Shown: piece after piece, positions 23,793 through 32,946 of the stretch
How the letters are laid out: every line of letters starts with the position of its first letter
Position numbering within the stretch: position 1 is the first letter of the stretch
NCBI GenBank assembly: GCA_026393755.1
Contig: JAPKZO010000018.1
Location: 78,279 to 142,278, forward strand
Direction of reading: 5' to 3'
From: Acidobacteriota bacterium
Lineage (GTDB): Bacteria > Acidobacteriota > Vicinamibacteria > Vicinamibacterales > JAKQTR01
Length of the DNA: 64,000 bases
The notes under the pieces: generated by a model
The model's database searches: none
What the model was told of the DNA's origin: nothing
The model's input: only the letters and a program-made list of their open reading frames with translations
Made by a program: the position numbers and the translations under genes

Positions 23793-26339
23793 CTACCTGG
23801 GCTCGAGGACAAGGCGCTCGGCGGTCGCTTCATCGACCGCGCTTCTCGAGAATCGCATCGGCAGGTACTCGGTCTTGTTCCACTTGTCGAGCAGGTCGGC
23901 GTAGTGCGGGCTCCAGACGTGGCCGGACTGGCCCATCGGGATGATGAACTTGGACGCGTCGATCGACGCCATGTCGATGATCTGCCGGTAGGACGAGACG
24001 ATGGTCCGATCGCGGATCGGCATCACCGGCGTGACGGTAAACGTGTCCCCGCCGCGCGGCACGTCTCGGCTGAACCATCGCCGCAGCCCCGAGATGCTGT
24101 CAAAGGGCAGATGCGGGAACCGGGCGGCGTTCACCCTATCCCAGCGCCAGCTCGCGACCTTCGTGGAGCCCTGCCGGCGGCCCATCACCTCCAGCGCCTG
24201 CTGCAGCGTCCGGCCGAGCAGTGTCTCGCACGTTTCCGGCTCTGCCGTCCGCACATCGTCGCACCACGCCAGATCGTTAGTCTGGATCATCGTATCAATC
24301 GCCTTGGCGACCACGCTCCGATTTCCCCAGTACTCGTTGAACAGATCCTCGCCAAGCTCGTCCTCGAACAGGCCCCGCGCCGTGGCGTCATACCAGGCCT
24401 CATACAGCGCGGCATCCGGGCTCTCGCCCGCCAGGGTCCCGTCCCACACGCGGAGACGGTCCATCGCCTCGCGGCTGGCCGGATCAATCGGGCGGGCCTT
24501 GAGCAGGAACGGCAGCACGGCCTTGACCTGCGCCGACCTGAGGTCCCGCTGCATCCGCGTCAGATCCTCCACGGCGAATCGGCCGCCGCTCTGGATCATG
24601 TCGATGATGCGGGCGGCCCGGTAAGGGGCTTCCCAGCTCGACCCCAGCGGGAAGGGGTAGCTGTCCGGCATCACTTTATTGTTCGCCGTGACGAGAAAGC
24701 CGCGCGACGGATTGAAGGCGCGTGGCCACTCGCTCTCGTGGATGTAGCCGCGCCAGTCCGAGTCGCTCGTCCAGCCTGGCACCGGCCTCGTGCCGTCCTC
24801 ACCGGAACGGACCGGATGGGCACCGGGTCCGAGGTAGCCGATGTTGCCGTCGACATCGGCGAAGACAAAATTCAGGAGCGGCGTGTGCATCGATCCGAGC
24901 GCCGCGACAAACTCCGGCCACGTCCGAGCCGTGTTGATTCGCGAGAAACTCTCGACGGTATGGTCCTCGACATCGAGCCCGGTCCAGCGCAGCGCCAGTG
25001 TCGCCTGAGGACGGTCGAGCACGTCTGACAGGATAGGGCCGTGCCTCGTCGTACGGATGCGCAGCGGCACGTCGGCCTGCCCGCGCACCTTGATGACGTC
25101 GTGCAGAATTGTCATCGGCTCCAGGGCGCCGTCGTACTCCGCCTCGTCCCGCGCCGTGACGCGTTCCACGAACAGATCCTGCGAATCCCCAAGCAGCGCG
25201 GTGATGCCCCAGGCGATCCGTTGATTGTGGCCAATCAACACGCCCGGGACGCCGGGCAGGGTCGCGCCGATCACGTCGAGCTGGCCGCCGGTGATGTGCG
25301 CGAGGTACCAGACGGCCGGGGATTGTCCGGCCAGATGCGGATCGTTGGCCAGCAGCGGTTTGCCCGTCGTCGTGCGCGCACCCGAGAGCACCCAGCTATT
25401 GCTGCCGCCACCGGCGGGAGTCCCTGGCGCAATCTCACCGATCGTGTCGGCTAGCGCCGCGAGATCGGCCAGCACTGCCTTTGTGGGGTACGGCGCGCGA
25501 CCTGTCAGATCCCGCTTCCGATCGTCCGGAGCCGGCGCGCTTCGTCCCGGAAGCGCCTCGGGCGCAGGCCCGACGGCCGCGGCTGGTTCGGGCAGCCCCT
25601 CTGATGGAACGATGACCGGACCGTCCGGCGTGTACGCGGGCACCAGGTGACTGGCGGCCACCTCGCCGACCCGGGCCGATATGCGCACGCGCAACAACTC
25701 GTCAGTCCAATTCGTACTGAGCAGCCACGCCAGTGACTTCTGAGACGCCAGGACATCTTCACCCCGCCACGGCTCTGGCGAGGTTCGCAGGATGGCAAAC
25801 TCGACCGGCAGGCTTCCGCCGCGATGGGTCGAAAGAAAACTGTTGATGCCGGCCACGTAGGCTTCAATCTGTGCCCGCGCGTCCGGCGCGACCTTCGGCC
25901 ACGCGAGCGCGGCGGCGCGCGCAAGTCCAACCGTGCGCAACAACTTATCGGTCTTCAGCGCGGGAGCTCCGAGAATCTCGGACAGCCGTCCCTGAGCGGC
26001 ACGGCGCTGGAACTCCATCTGCCACAAGCGTTCCTGGGCGTGGACGTAGCCGAGCGCAAAGAGCGCGTCCGCCTCGCTTCCGGCGCGAATGTGCGGAATC
26101 GCATCCACGTCCCGAACCACTTCCGCTCGACCTCGAAGGCCCTCGACGCGGAGCGTGCCTGTGGTATCCGGCAGCGGTGCGCGGAGCCGCCAGAAGACGA
26201 ACGCCGTCACGGCCACCAAGAGGATGAGCACGGTCAGCAGGCTGCGCCACAGCCATCGGCGAACGGAGCGGCGCGCGGTCTGGGGAGGGGGTGCAGAGGC
26301 CATAGGTTCAGCGTCGCGTATCGTGTTCGGGAACATCAT
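23793..26339 (-). CDS. Penicillin-acylase family Ntn-hydrolase, membrane-anchored
   Basis: 848 residues. A basic N-terminus and one membrane helix (about residues 28-50) anchor it outside the inner membrane. The alpha-chain region has VVRDVDAIPHIRA and ALGYVHAQERLWQMEFQRR, standard for the family. A spacer of about 60 residues precedes the autoproteolysis site GGGSNSWVLSG, making Ser313 the N-terminal nucleophile of the beta chain. Beta-chain landmarks include NDPHLAGQSPAVWY and IGHNQRIAWGIT. Members cleave amide bonds of penicillins, acyl-homoserine lactones or other N-acyl compounds; the substrate here is open. The first ATG (26339) is used; ATG 26303 is also possible. It is divergent from the ferredoxin gene. 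Confidence 0.9.
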   Translation of the reverse strand: MMFPNTIRDAEPMASAPPPQTARRSVRRWLWRSLLTVLILLVAVTAFVFWRLRAPLPDTTGTLRVEGLRGRAEVVRDVDAIPHIRAGSEADALFALGYVHAQERLWQMEFQRRAAQGRLSEILGAPALKTDKLLRTVGLARAAALAWPKVAPDARAQIEAYVAGINSFLSTHRGGSLPVEFAILRTSPEPWRGEDVLASQKSLAWLLSTNWTDELLRVRISARVGEVAASHLVPAYTPDGPVIVPSEGLPEPAAAVGPAPEALPGRSAPAPDDRKRDLTGRAPYPTKAVLADLAALADTIGEIAPGTPAGGGSNSWVLSGARTTTGKPLLANDPHLAGQSPAVWYLAHITGGQLDVIGATLPGVPGVLIGHNQRIAWGITALLGDSQDLFVERVTARDEAEYDGALEPMTILHDVIKVRGQADVPLRIRTTRHGPILSDVLDRPQATLALRWTGLDVEDHTVESFSRINTARTWPEFVAALGSMHTPLLNFVFADVDGNIGYLGPGAHPVRSGEDGTRPVPGWTSDSDWRGYIHESEWPRAFNPSRGFLVTANNKVMPDSYPFPLGSSWEAPYRAARIIDMIQSGGRFAVEDLTRMQRDLRSAQVKAVLPFLLKARPIDPASREAMDRLRVWDGTLAGESPDAALYEAWYDATARGLFEDELGEDLFNEYWGNRSVVAKAIDTMIQTNDLAWCDDVRTAEPETCETLLGRTLQQALEVMGRRQGSTKVASWRWDRVNAARFPHLPFDSISGLRRWFSRDVPRGGDTFTVTPVMPIRDRTIVSSYRQIIDMASIDASKFIIPMGQSGHVWSPHYADLLDKWNKTEYLPMRFSRSAVDEATAERLVLEPR

Positions 26340-26374
26340 ATCGGAAGGTGACCCTTTGCCACTATCATCGAGAT

Positions 26375-27169
26375 ATGGGGACCAGGGACATCATCTCAAT
26401 CGATGAGGAACTCTGCGACGGTTGCGGCCAGTGCGTGCCCTCATGTGTGGAAGGGGCCCTTCGCATCATCAACGGCAAAGCCAGGGTCGTGGCCGACGTG
26501 CTCTGTGACGGGATGGGAGCGTGTGTCGGCGAGTGTCCAACCGGCGCGCTCACGGTGATTCGGCGCGACGCGCCGGAATTCGACGAACGGGCCGTCGCCG
26601 CTCGGGCGGCTCAGCCAGGCCAGGCTTTGCATGACGGGCAGCATGCGACGGGAGGGTGTCCCGGAAGCCGCGTACAGGTGTTCGACGAAGAGGCGACACC
26701 CCATCGGATTCCCCAGCCCCGGATGATTCCTCTCCAGGATCGGACCCCGCAGGCGTCCCGGCCTGAACCGGCGCCATCGGCGTCGGGTTCGAGGCTGCGC
26801 CAGTGGCCTGTGCAACTGCATCTGGTGCCGCCGACGGCGCCCTTCTTCCAGGGCAGACACGTGTTGCTGGCCGCCGACTGCGTACCGGTCGCCGTGCCTG
26901 ACTTTCAGGGTGCGTTTCTCGACGGCAGCGGCCTCGCGATCGCGTGCCCGAAACTGGATCAACATCTGGAGTCCTACGTCGCGAAGCTCACCGCGATGGT
27001 GGACCACGCCGACATCCAGTCGCTGACGGTGGCCATCATGGAAGTGCCGTGCTGTTCGGGGTTGGTGCGCCTGGCGCAGCAGGCCCTGGCGGCGGCGACT
27101 CGAAAGATCCCGCTCCGCGTTATCCAGATCGGCATCCGAGGCGACGTCCTGACCGACTCGAACCCGTAG
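26375..27169 (+). CDS. Ferredoxin-type [4Fe-4S] protein with uncharacterised C-terminal domain
   Basis: 264 residues from ATG 26375. The N-terminal 60 residues hold two cluster motifs: CDGCGQCVPSC...GAL and a second set CDGMGACVGECPTGAL in which Gly-Met replaces the usual second Cys position, so the second cluster may be altered. A Pro/Arg-rich linker of about 75 residues leads to a C-terminal domain (HVLLAADCVPVAVPDF, IACPKLDQ, VAIMEVPCCSGLV) with three further cysteines. This arrangement recurs in anaerobe ferredoxins often found near hybrid-cluster-protein genes. It is probably an electron donor; partner unknown. TATCAT (26363-26368) ends six bases before the ATG. Confidence 0.82.
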   Translation: MGTRDIISIDEELCDGCGQCVPSCVEGALRIINGKARVVADVLCDGMGACVGECPTGALTVIRRDAPEFDERAVAARAAQPGQALHDGQHATGGCPGSRVQVFDEEATPHRIPQPRMIPLQDRTPQASRPEPAPSASGSRLRQWPVQLHLVPPTAPFFQGRHVLLAADCVPVAVPDFQGAFLDGSGLAIACPKLDQHLESYVAKLTAMVDHADIQSLTVAIMEVPCCSGLVRLAQQALAAATRKIPLRVIQIGIRGDVLTDSNP

Positions 27170-27257
27170 GGCGTTTGCCGGCCGCATCACCCGGGCGGGA
27201 ATCGCTCGGAGCCGGTCGGAGTTGTCGCCGCCCCCCCGTCTGCGCCAGAATCGAGGG

Positions 27258-28271
27258 GTGACCGACGATCAACTCAGCCTGTTCGGGCACGATCCGGGCG
27301 GTCAGAAGCGCCGTGGGCGGGCTGCGGCCTGGCCCTCGCCGGGTTCAGCGCTCGAGCAGCGATACGAGCGGTTCCGCGTGCTGGCGGCCGGCCTTCCACC
27401 AAACCTCCACATGGGGACCAGTTCCTGGAGTTTCCCGGGATGGCAAGGCATCGTCTACGCACGCAAGCGCGCGGCGTCGGTCCTCGCCAAGGACGGGCTC
27501 CGGGAATACGCTCAGCACCCGCTGCTTCGCACCGTCGGAATCGACCGCAGCTACTACGCCCCGGTTCACGAACACGACCTGCTTCACTATGCGGAGCAGC
27601 TCCCGGAGGGCTTCCCGTGCTGTGCGAAAGCGCCCGCCGCGGTCACTGCGGCCACCCTGCAGGGGATGGGGCGCCACAGCGCCAATCCGGACTTCCTGTC
27701 GGTCGCGCGCGTGATGGCGGAACTGATAGAGCCGTTTTCGCGCGCGTTCTCGCGCCACTGCGGACCGTTCATCTTCCAGTTCTCGCCGCCGGCTGGCGCC
27801 AAACACACAGACGCCACACCGTTTATCGAGGCCCTCGATCGGTTTCTCGAACAACTGCCCGACCAGTTTCAGTATGCCGTCGAGATTCGAGACAAGTGGG
27901 CGCTGACTGATCCCTACAAGAACGTGCTGGCCAGGCACGGCTGCGCGCATGTGTACAACTACTGGTCGGCCATGCCGCTGCCTGGGGCGCAGACACGGAC
28001 GGTTCCCCCCGAGAGCCAGCCGTTTGTGATGCTCCGGCTGCTGCTGCGGCCGGGTACGTGGTATGAAGATCAGCGGCAGGTGTTCGCGCCGTTCGACAAA
28101 CTAGTCGAGCCCGACGAGATCATGCGGAAGGATGTGCTGGATATCGTTCGCCGTGCGGCCACTGGCAGTCGTCAGGTGTACCTGCTCGTCAACAACAAGG
28201 CGGAAGGCTCGTCTCCGCTGACCATCGAAGCGCTCGCCGAGCGGTTCGTCGCCGAACTCCACTCCCGCTAA
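27258..28271 (+). CDS. DUF72 (YecE-like) protein
   Basis: 337 residues from GTG 27258. The DUF72 core is clear: HMGTSSWSFPGWQGIVY, the aromatic VGIDRSYYAPV, FPCCAKAPAAVT, FIFQFSPP, QYAVEIRDKWAL and the closing VYLLVNNKAEGSSP. The fold is a TIM-barrel-like domain related to xylose isomerase-type enzymes, and its biochemical activity is unknown. An N-terminal extension of about 50 residues begins TDDQLSLFG. A CAGAAT hexamer (27246-27251) ends six bases before the GTG. The gene is convergent with the coiled-coil envelope protein, with a strong hairpin between them. Confidence 0.87.
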   Translation: MTDDQLSLFGHDPGGQKRRGRAAAWPSPGSALEQRYERFRVLAAGLPPNLHMGTSSWSFPGWQGIVYARKRAASVLAKDGLREYAQHPLLRTVGIDRSYYAPVHEHDLLHYAEQLPEGFPCCAKAPAAVTAATLQGMGRHSANPDFLSVARVMAELIEPFSRAFSRHCGPFIFQFSPPAGAKHTDATPFIEALDRFLEQLPDQFQYAVEIRDKWALTDPYKNVLARHGCAHVYNYWSAMPLPGAQTRTVPPESQPFVMLRLLLRPGTWYEDQRQVFAPFDKLVEPDEIMRKDVLDIVRRAATGSRQVYLLVNNKAEGSSPLTIEALAERFVAELHSR

Positions 28272-28278
28272 ACAAAAT

Positions 28279-28313
28279 GGGCGGTGCATCGACGTGGAGT
28301 CGATGTACCGCCC
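28279..28313. terminator. Strong hairpin between convergent genes
   Basis: GGGCGGT then CATCGAC, five-base loop GTGGA, then GTCGATG and ACCGCCC: two perfect 7-bp stems with one G-T mismatch between them. It begins eight bases after the DUF72 stop codon, with AACAAAAT before it, and lies before the end of the minus-strand gene, so it probably terminates both. Confidence 0.75.
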
Positions 28314-28351
28314 GTGGTGATAGCCTTGGCGCGGCCCTCGGGCCGCTTCTC

Positions 28352-29578
28352 CTACCGGACGACCCAGCGCAGGCCGGCCCAGAACTGGTAGTTGTTCGAG
28401 ATGTCGGACATCTTGTTGAGGAACAAGCGGCCCTCGCCCACGAAGTACAGCTTGCTGTGCTTCGTGTTGTTCCACATCTCCCGGCCGAACTGCACCGACG
28501 CGGTCGGCGAGACCCAGTCCGTGTGCGTCACGTCCCAGACGCCGAGGCCGGCTCCGATGTAGCTCTTCTGGTCCTTCGAGTAGACGTTGAGCTCGACTTC
28601 CGCGAACAGCGCGGTGTTGCTCGACTTCTCGAAGTTGATCGCGACGCCGGCTCCCGGGTTGATCTTCACGTTCGGGCCGACCTTGAGTTCCGCCCCGGCC
28701 TTGATGCCGGCCAGCGGCGAGCACACGGTGGTATCAACCGAGCTGGTCGTGCGGGTCCGGCGTTCCTTGCCGAACAGCCCCGACACGAAGAACTTCGCCT
28801 TCTCGAGGCGTTCGAACTCACGGCGTTCGGCCTCCGCCTTCTCCTTGGCGATCCGCTCGGCTTCCGCCCGTTCTTTCGCCAGCCGCTCGGCCGCGGCCTT
28901 CTCGGCGGCCAGGCGGTCGGCTTCGGCCTTTTCGCGTGCCCGGCGTTCGGCCTCGAGGCGAGCCTTCTCGGCCGCGGCCTTCTCGGCGGCCAGCCGGTCG
29001 GCTTCGGCCTTCTCCCTCGCCGCGCGCTCCGCATCGAGACGCGCCTTCTCACGGCTCGGCTCACTGGAGACGAGCGCGATGTTCGCGCACGGCTTCGGCA
29101 CGATGAAGGTGTAGGTCTGGCTCATATCGTCGATGATGAACGAGAAGCCCGCGAACGGCTTCTTGCCCCCCCACTTCACGTTGCGCACGATGTCGGTCTT
29201 GCTGCCGCCACCGCGCCGGAACGCCATCCACACCATCGTGCTGCCGGGCTGGAATTCGGTCTCCGTCAACTGCGCCGGATCCGCCTTGGTCAGGATGTCG
29301 ATGACGTTAGTGGTCAGCGAGGCCAACCCGGCCTTGTCGAACACCTGCTTGAGGCCGTCCTGGGTCCGCTTCTTGGCGATCCATTTCTGGACGGCGCTGG
29401 TGTCCTTTATCGGCTGGTCGAATCGGTTGACGCCGCCCAGCCTCGCGAGGGTCTTGTACTGATCCCCGCCCGCCTGGGCGGAAGCGTTGCTGGCGGCCAG
29501 CAGATCCATCGCGCCGGCGAGCACGACAATCAGCGCCAGCAGAATCAGAGTACGAGGAACGCAGAATTTTGAAAACAT
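28352..29578 (-). CDS. Envelope protein with Ala/Glu/Arg coiled coil and C-terminal beta domain
   Basis: 408 residues. A signal peptide ends near SNASAQA. Residues about 30-165 form a globular domain with HKLxx-type helices and a [14 protein letters not shown] loop. Residues about 175-255 are near-perfect heptad-like repeats ([20 protein letters not shown]...) giving a long charged helix like that of TolA. The last 150 residues contain alternating strands ([41 protein letters not shown]) ending in WAGLRWVVR, which resembles a small outer-membrane barrel. It could bridge periplasm and outer membrane. ATG 29578 follows GGAG; an upstream TTG is less likely. The family is not recognised. Confidence 0.75.
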   Translation of the reverse strand: MFSKFCVPRTLILLALIVVLAGAMDLLAASNASAQAGGDQYKTLARLGGVNRFDQPIKDTSAVQKWIAKKRTQDGLKQVFDKAGLASLTTNVIDILTKADPAQLTETEFQPGSTMVWMAFRRGGGSKTDIVRNVKWGGKKPFAGFSFIIDDMSQTYTFIVPKPCANIALVSSEPSREKARLDAERAAREKAEADRLAAEKAAAEKARLEAERRAREKAEADRLAAEKAAAERLAKERAEAERIAKEKAEAERREFERLEKAKFFVSGLFGKERRTRTTSSVDTTVCSPLAGIKAGAELKVGPNVKINPGAGVAINFEKSSNTALFAEVELNVYSKDQKSYIGAGLGVWDVTHTDWVSPTASVQFGREMWNNTKHSKLYFVGEGRLFLNKMSDISNNYQFWAGLRWVVR

Positions 29579-29709
29579 CGGAACGGTCTCCAAATGGGGG
29601 CAGTGCTGGCGGGACGTCCGACCGCTGGGGAGCCAGACCGGGCCGCCGTGTGAAAAGTCTCGCTAATTCTACAACGACTTGGCCCGGATTGGAGTGTAAT
29701 TAGTTGGCG

Positions 29710-32700
29710 TCAGTCGGTCTGCGGCTCAGGTGTCGGCTGGGCGCCAGGCAGAACCTCCCTGGCGGCCCTGCGGCCAGCCAGGCGACTGAACAGCGCCTTG
29801 AGCACGTCGGTCGCTTTCACCTCGCGCAGGTCGTCGAAGTACGAGTAGACCACCGGCGTAATCAGCAACGTCAACAGCAGGCAGAGAATCTGGCCGCCGA
29901 TGATCGTCACCGCCATCGACGCGCGGGAGCCCGATCCGGCGCCCCGGCCGAACGCGATCGGCAGCATGCCCGCGACGATTGACAGCGTCGTCATCAGGAT
30001 GGGCCGCAGCCTGACGTGGTTGGCCGCCATCAGCGCCGCGTGGCGTTCCATGCCCTCGGCGCGCAGGGTGTTGGTGTAGTCCACCTGGAGGATCGAGTTC
30101 TTCTTGACGATGCCAAACAGCATCATCAGGCCGATGGCGCTGTAGACGTTGATCGTCATGCCGAACAGCATCAGGGTCAGGAGACCGGCCGGCAGGCTGA
30201 GCGGGAGCGCCGTCATGATGGTGAGCGGGTGGACGAAGCTGTTGAACTGCGACGCCAGCACCATGTAGATGAAGACGATCGACAGGATGATGACAAGCAC
30301 GAAATCGCTGCCCGCCTCGCTCAGCGTCTTCGCGCTGCCGCCGAAGGTCACCTGATAGCCCGCCTTCAGATCCAGTTCGCCCACCTTCACGCGGGCCTGG
30401 CTGATGGCGTCGCCGAGCTTGATCTTCAACGGGTCCAGATTCGCGTTGACCGAGATCTGGCGCATCCGGTTGTAGCGATCGATGGAGGCCGGCGCATTGC
30501 CCAGGGCCAGCGTAGCCACCTCATTCACCCGCACCATGCGTCCACCGCTGGCAGGCACGACCAGGTCGCCCATCGCCTGCGGATCCTGCCGGAACTGGTC
30601 GTCGAGCCGCAGCGTCACGGAGTACTGCTCGTCGCCGTCCTTGAACTTGGACACTTCTTCGCCGCCGACCAGGGTCCGCAACGTCGATGAGATCGTATCC
30701 AGCGGCACGCCCATGTCCGCGGCGCGCTGCCGGTCGATCGTGATGCGCAGTTCGGGCTGTGTGGGCTCGAAGCTGGTGTCCGAGTCGGTGACGCCGTTGA
30801 TTTCGCGGAGTTTGGCGAGCAGAGACGCGGCGCCGGGCATCTGGATCGTGCCCTTCAAATCGGCACCGGCGTAGGCGAGTTTCTGCAGTTCTTCGACGTC
30901 TGGTCCCTGGAGGATCAACGTCAGGCGGTTCGTGCTGCCGCCGCCTCCGCGCGGCCCGCCGCCGCTTGACGCGCCGGATATGTCGGTGCCGCCGGAGACG
31001 CTGGTCCGGGCGTTCCGGTACTTGCCAAGGACTCTCCGCGCGACCTGCATCAACTGCTGCTGCGACTGCGTGCGCTCGGTGATCGGCGTCAGCTGGACGG
31101 AGTAGTTTGCGCTGCCGTTCTGAATCGACACCATCATCGCGTCGAGGTTGTCCCCGAGCGCCTGCCGCAACTCGCCCTCGATCGGCGTCACGTACTGGAG
31201 CGTCCGATTGAAGCTGGTCCCTCTCGGCAGCCGCAGGTTCGCGCTGAACTCGCTCTGGTCGTCGTCGGGCACCAACTCCTTGCCGACGTACGGATAGAGC
31301 AACGCGGCCGACACTGCCACGCCGCCGGCGATGGCCAGCATGGTTCTGCGGTGCGCCAGCGACCACTCGAGCATCACGCCGTACTTCTTGTCCATCCACG
31401 CGTAGAACCCGCGCTGCTTGGTCTGTGTCTGGTGCCCCTGCCGGGCGTCTGCCGCCCGCAGGAAGTGCGCACAGAGCGCCGGCGTGAGCGTGAACGACAC
31501 GAACATCGAGATCATGATGGCCGTGGCCGACGAGATCCCGAAGCTGTAGAAGTAGCGTCCGACCTGGCCCGTCATGAAGGCGACGGGCAGAAAGATGACC
31601 ACCAGCGACAGCGTCGTCGCCATCACCGCGAGGCCGATCTCGCCGGTCGCCTTCATCGCGGCTTCCTTCGGCGAGACCCCCTTCTCCTCGATGTACCGGA
31701 AGATGTTCTCCAGCACCACGATGGCGTCGTCAATGACGATACCGGTCGCCAGCGACAGCGACAGCATCGTCATGTTGTTGAGCGTGAAGCCCAGCGCCTT
31801 CATGGCCGTGAACGTGCCGATGATCGAGGTCGGAATTGCCACGGCCGCGATCAGCGTGACCCGGATGTTCCGGATGAAGAAGAACACCACCAGCGCCGCG
31901 AACAACCCGCCCAGCACCAGGTGGAACTGAATCTCCTCGAACGACTTCCGGATGTAGCGGGACTGGTCGCGCGTGGTCTTGACGCTGATATCGGCTGGCA
32001 GGTTCAACTTGATGCGGTCGAGCCGCGCCAGCACCCGGTCCACCACCTCGACCGTATTGGTGCCGGACTGCTTGCGGATGGAGAGCGAGATGGCGTTCTC
32101 GCCCTGGGCGTCCTTGCCCATCGAGGCTTCCCACAACCGCGTCTGGCTGCGGACCTCCTCGTTCGAGTCGGTCACCCGCGCCACGTCACCCACCGTGACG
32201 ACCGACCCCTCCTTGTACGCGAGCACAATCCTCTCGAAGTCACGCACATCGCGCAGCCGCCCCATCGTCCGCATCGAGATGTCCGCCGGCCCGGCCGTGA
32301 AGCTGCCGCCTGGTGTCTCGATGTTCTGCCGGCCGACCGCGCTGGCGACCTGAGCCGTGGTGATCGAATAGGCGTTGAGCCGGCTGGGGTTCAGCAGTAC
32401 CCGGATCTCCCGCCGGCGGTTGCCCATCAGGCTGACTTCGCCGACGTCCTGCACCGTCTCGAGCACCTGCTTGATCTGCGTGTCCGCGATCTGCGTCAGT
32501 TCCTTCGGCGCTCGCTTGGCGTACACAACGATCGTGATGACTGGCGCCGAATCGGGATCCATCTTCGTGACGCTGGGCGGATCCGTGTCACGCGGAAAAT
32601 GCACGCCCGCCACTTTGTCGCGCACATCCTGCGTGGCCGCCTCGATCTCGCGTTCCAGCACGAACGTGATTGAGCAGCGCGCGTTTCCCTGACTCGAGCT

Positions 32701-32946
32701 GCACCGCAATTCGTCGATGCCGTTGATCGTGTTGACGGCCGCCTCGATCGGCTTGGTGACCGTCGTCTCGATCTCCTCGGCGCTCGCCCCCGGCAGCGAC
32801 GCGCTCACCGTCACGGTGGGGTAGTCGGTCTTCGGCATCAGGTCGAGGCCGAGTTGCCGGTACGAGAACCACCCCAGCACGATGAGCGCCGCGCTCATCA
32901 TCACCGCAAAGACGGGACGCCGGACGCTGACATCCGCGAGTTTCAT
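29710..32946 (-). CDS. RND-family efflux pump inner-membrane permease
   Basis: 1078 residues, the normal size for HAE1-type RND pumps. The start MKLADVSVRRPVFAVMMSAALIVLG is TM1. GIVIDDAIVVLENIFRYIEEKG in TM4 supplies the two adjacent Asp residues of the proton relay. The two large periplasmic loops are present, with a Gly-rich insertion (SSGGGPRGGGGS) in the second. The C-terminus returns to membrane helices with PLTIMTALPLSLPAGLLTL. With the adaptor encoded upstream (ATGA overlap) it should expel drugs, bile-like compounds or other amphiphiles through a TolC-type channel. No channel gene is adjacent. Confidence 0.94.
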   Translation of the reverse strand: MKLADVSVRRPVFAVMMSAALIVLGWFSYRQLGLDLMPKTDYPTVTVSASLPGASAEEIETTVTKPIEAAVNTINGIDELRCSSSQGNARCSITFVLEREIEAATQDVRDKVAGVHFPRDTDPPSVTKMDPDSAPVITIVVYAKRAPKELTQIADTQIKQVLETVQDVGEVSLMGNRRREIRVLLNPSRLNAYSITTAQVASAVGRQNIETPGGSFTAGPADISMRTMGRLRDVRDFERIVLAYKEGSVVTVGDVARVTDSNEEVRSQTRLWEASMGKDAQGENAISLSIRKQSGTNTVEVVDRVLARLDRIKLNLPADISVKTTRDQSRYIRKSFEEIQFHLVLGGLFAALVVFFFIRNIRVTLIAAVAIPTSIIGTFTAMKALGFTLNNMTMLSLSLATGIVIDDAIVVLENIFRYIEEKGVSPKEAAMKATGEIGLAVMATTLSLVVIFLPVAFMTGQVGRYFYSFGISSATAIMISMFVSFTLTPALCAHFLRAADARQGHQTQTKQRGFYAWMDKKYGVMLEWSLAHRRTMLAIAGGVAVSAALLYPYVGKELVPDDDQSEFSANLRLPRGTSFNRTLQYVTPIEGELRQALGDNLDAMMVSIQNGSANYSVQLTPITERTQSQQQLMQVARRVLGKYRNARTSVSGGTDISGASSGGGPRGGGGSTNRLTLILQGPDVEELQKLAYAGADLKGTIQMPGAASLLAKLREINGVTDSDTSFEPTQPELRITIDRQRAADMGVPLDTISSTLRTLVGGEEVSKFKDGDEQYSVTLRLDDQFRQDPQAMGDLVVPASGGRMVRVNEVATLALGNAPASIDRYNRMRQISVNANLDPLKIKLGDAISQARVKVGELDLKAGYQVTFGGSAKTLSEAGSDFVLVIILSIVFIYMVLASQFNSFVHPLTIMTALPLSLPAGLLTLMLFGMTINVYSAIGLMMLFGIVKKNSILQVDYTNTLRAEGMERHAALMAANHVRLRPILMTTLSIVAGMLPIAFGRGAGSGSRASMAVTIIGGQILCLLLTLLITPVVYSYFDDLREVKATDVLKALFSRLAGRRAAREVLPGAQPTPEPQTD

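Noticed and set aside
23399..23833. 144-codon minus-strand frame
   Set aside because: Arg/Pro-rich translation without similarity; partly overlaps the penicillin-acylase 3' end.
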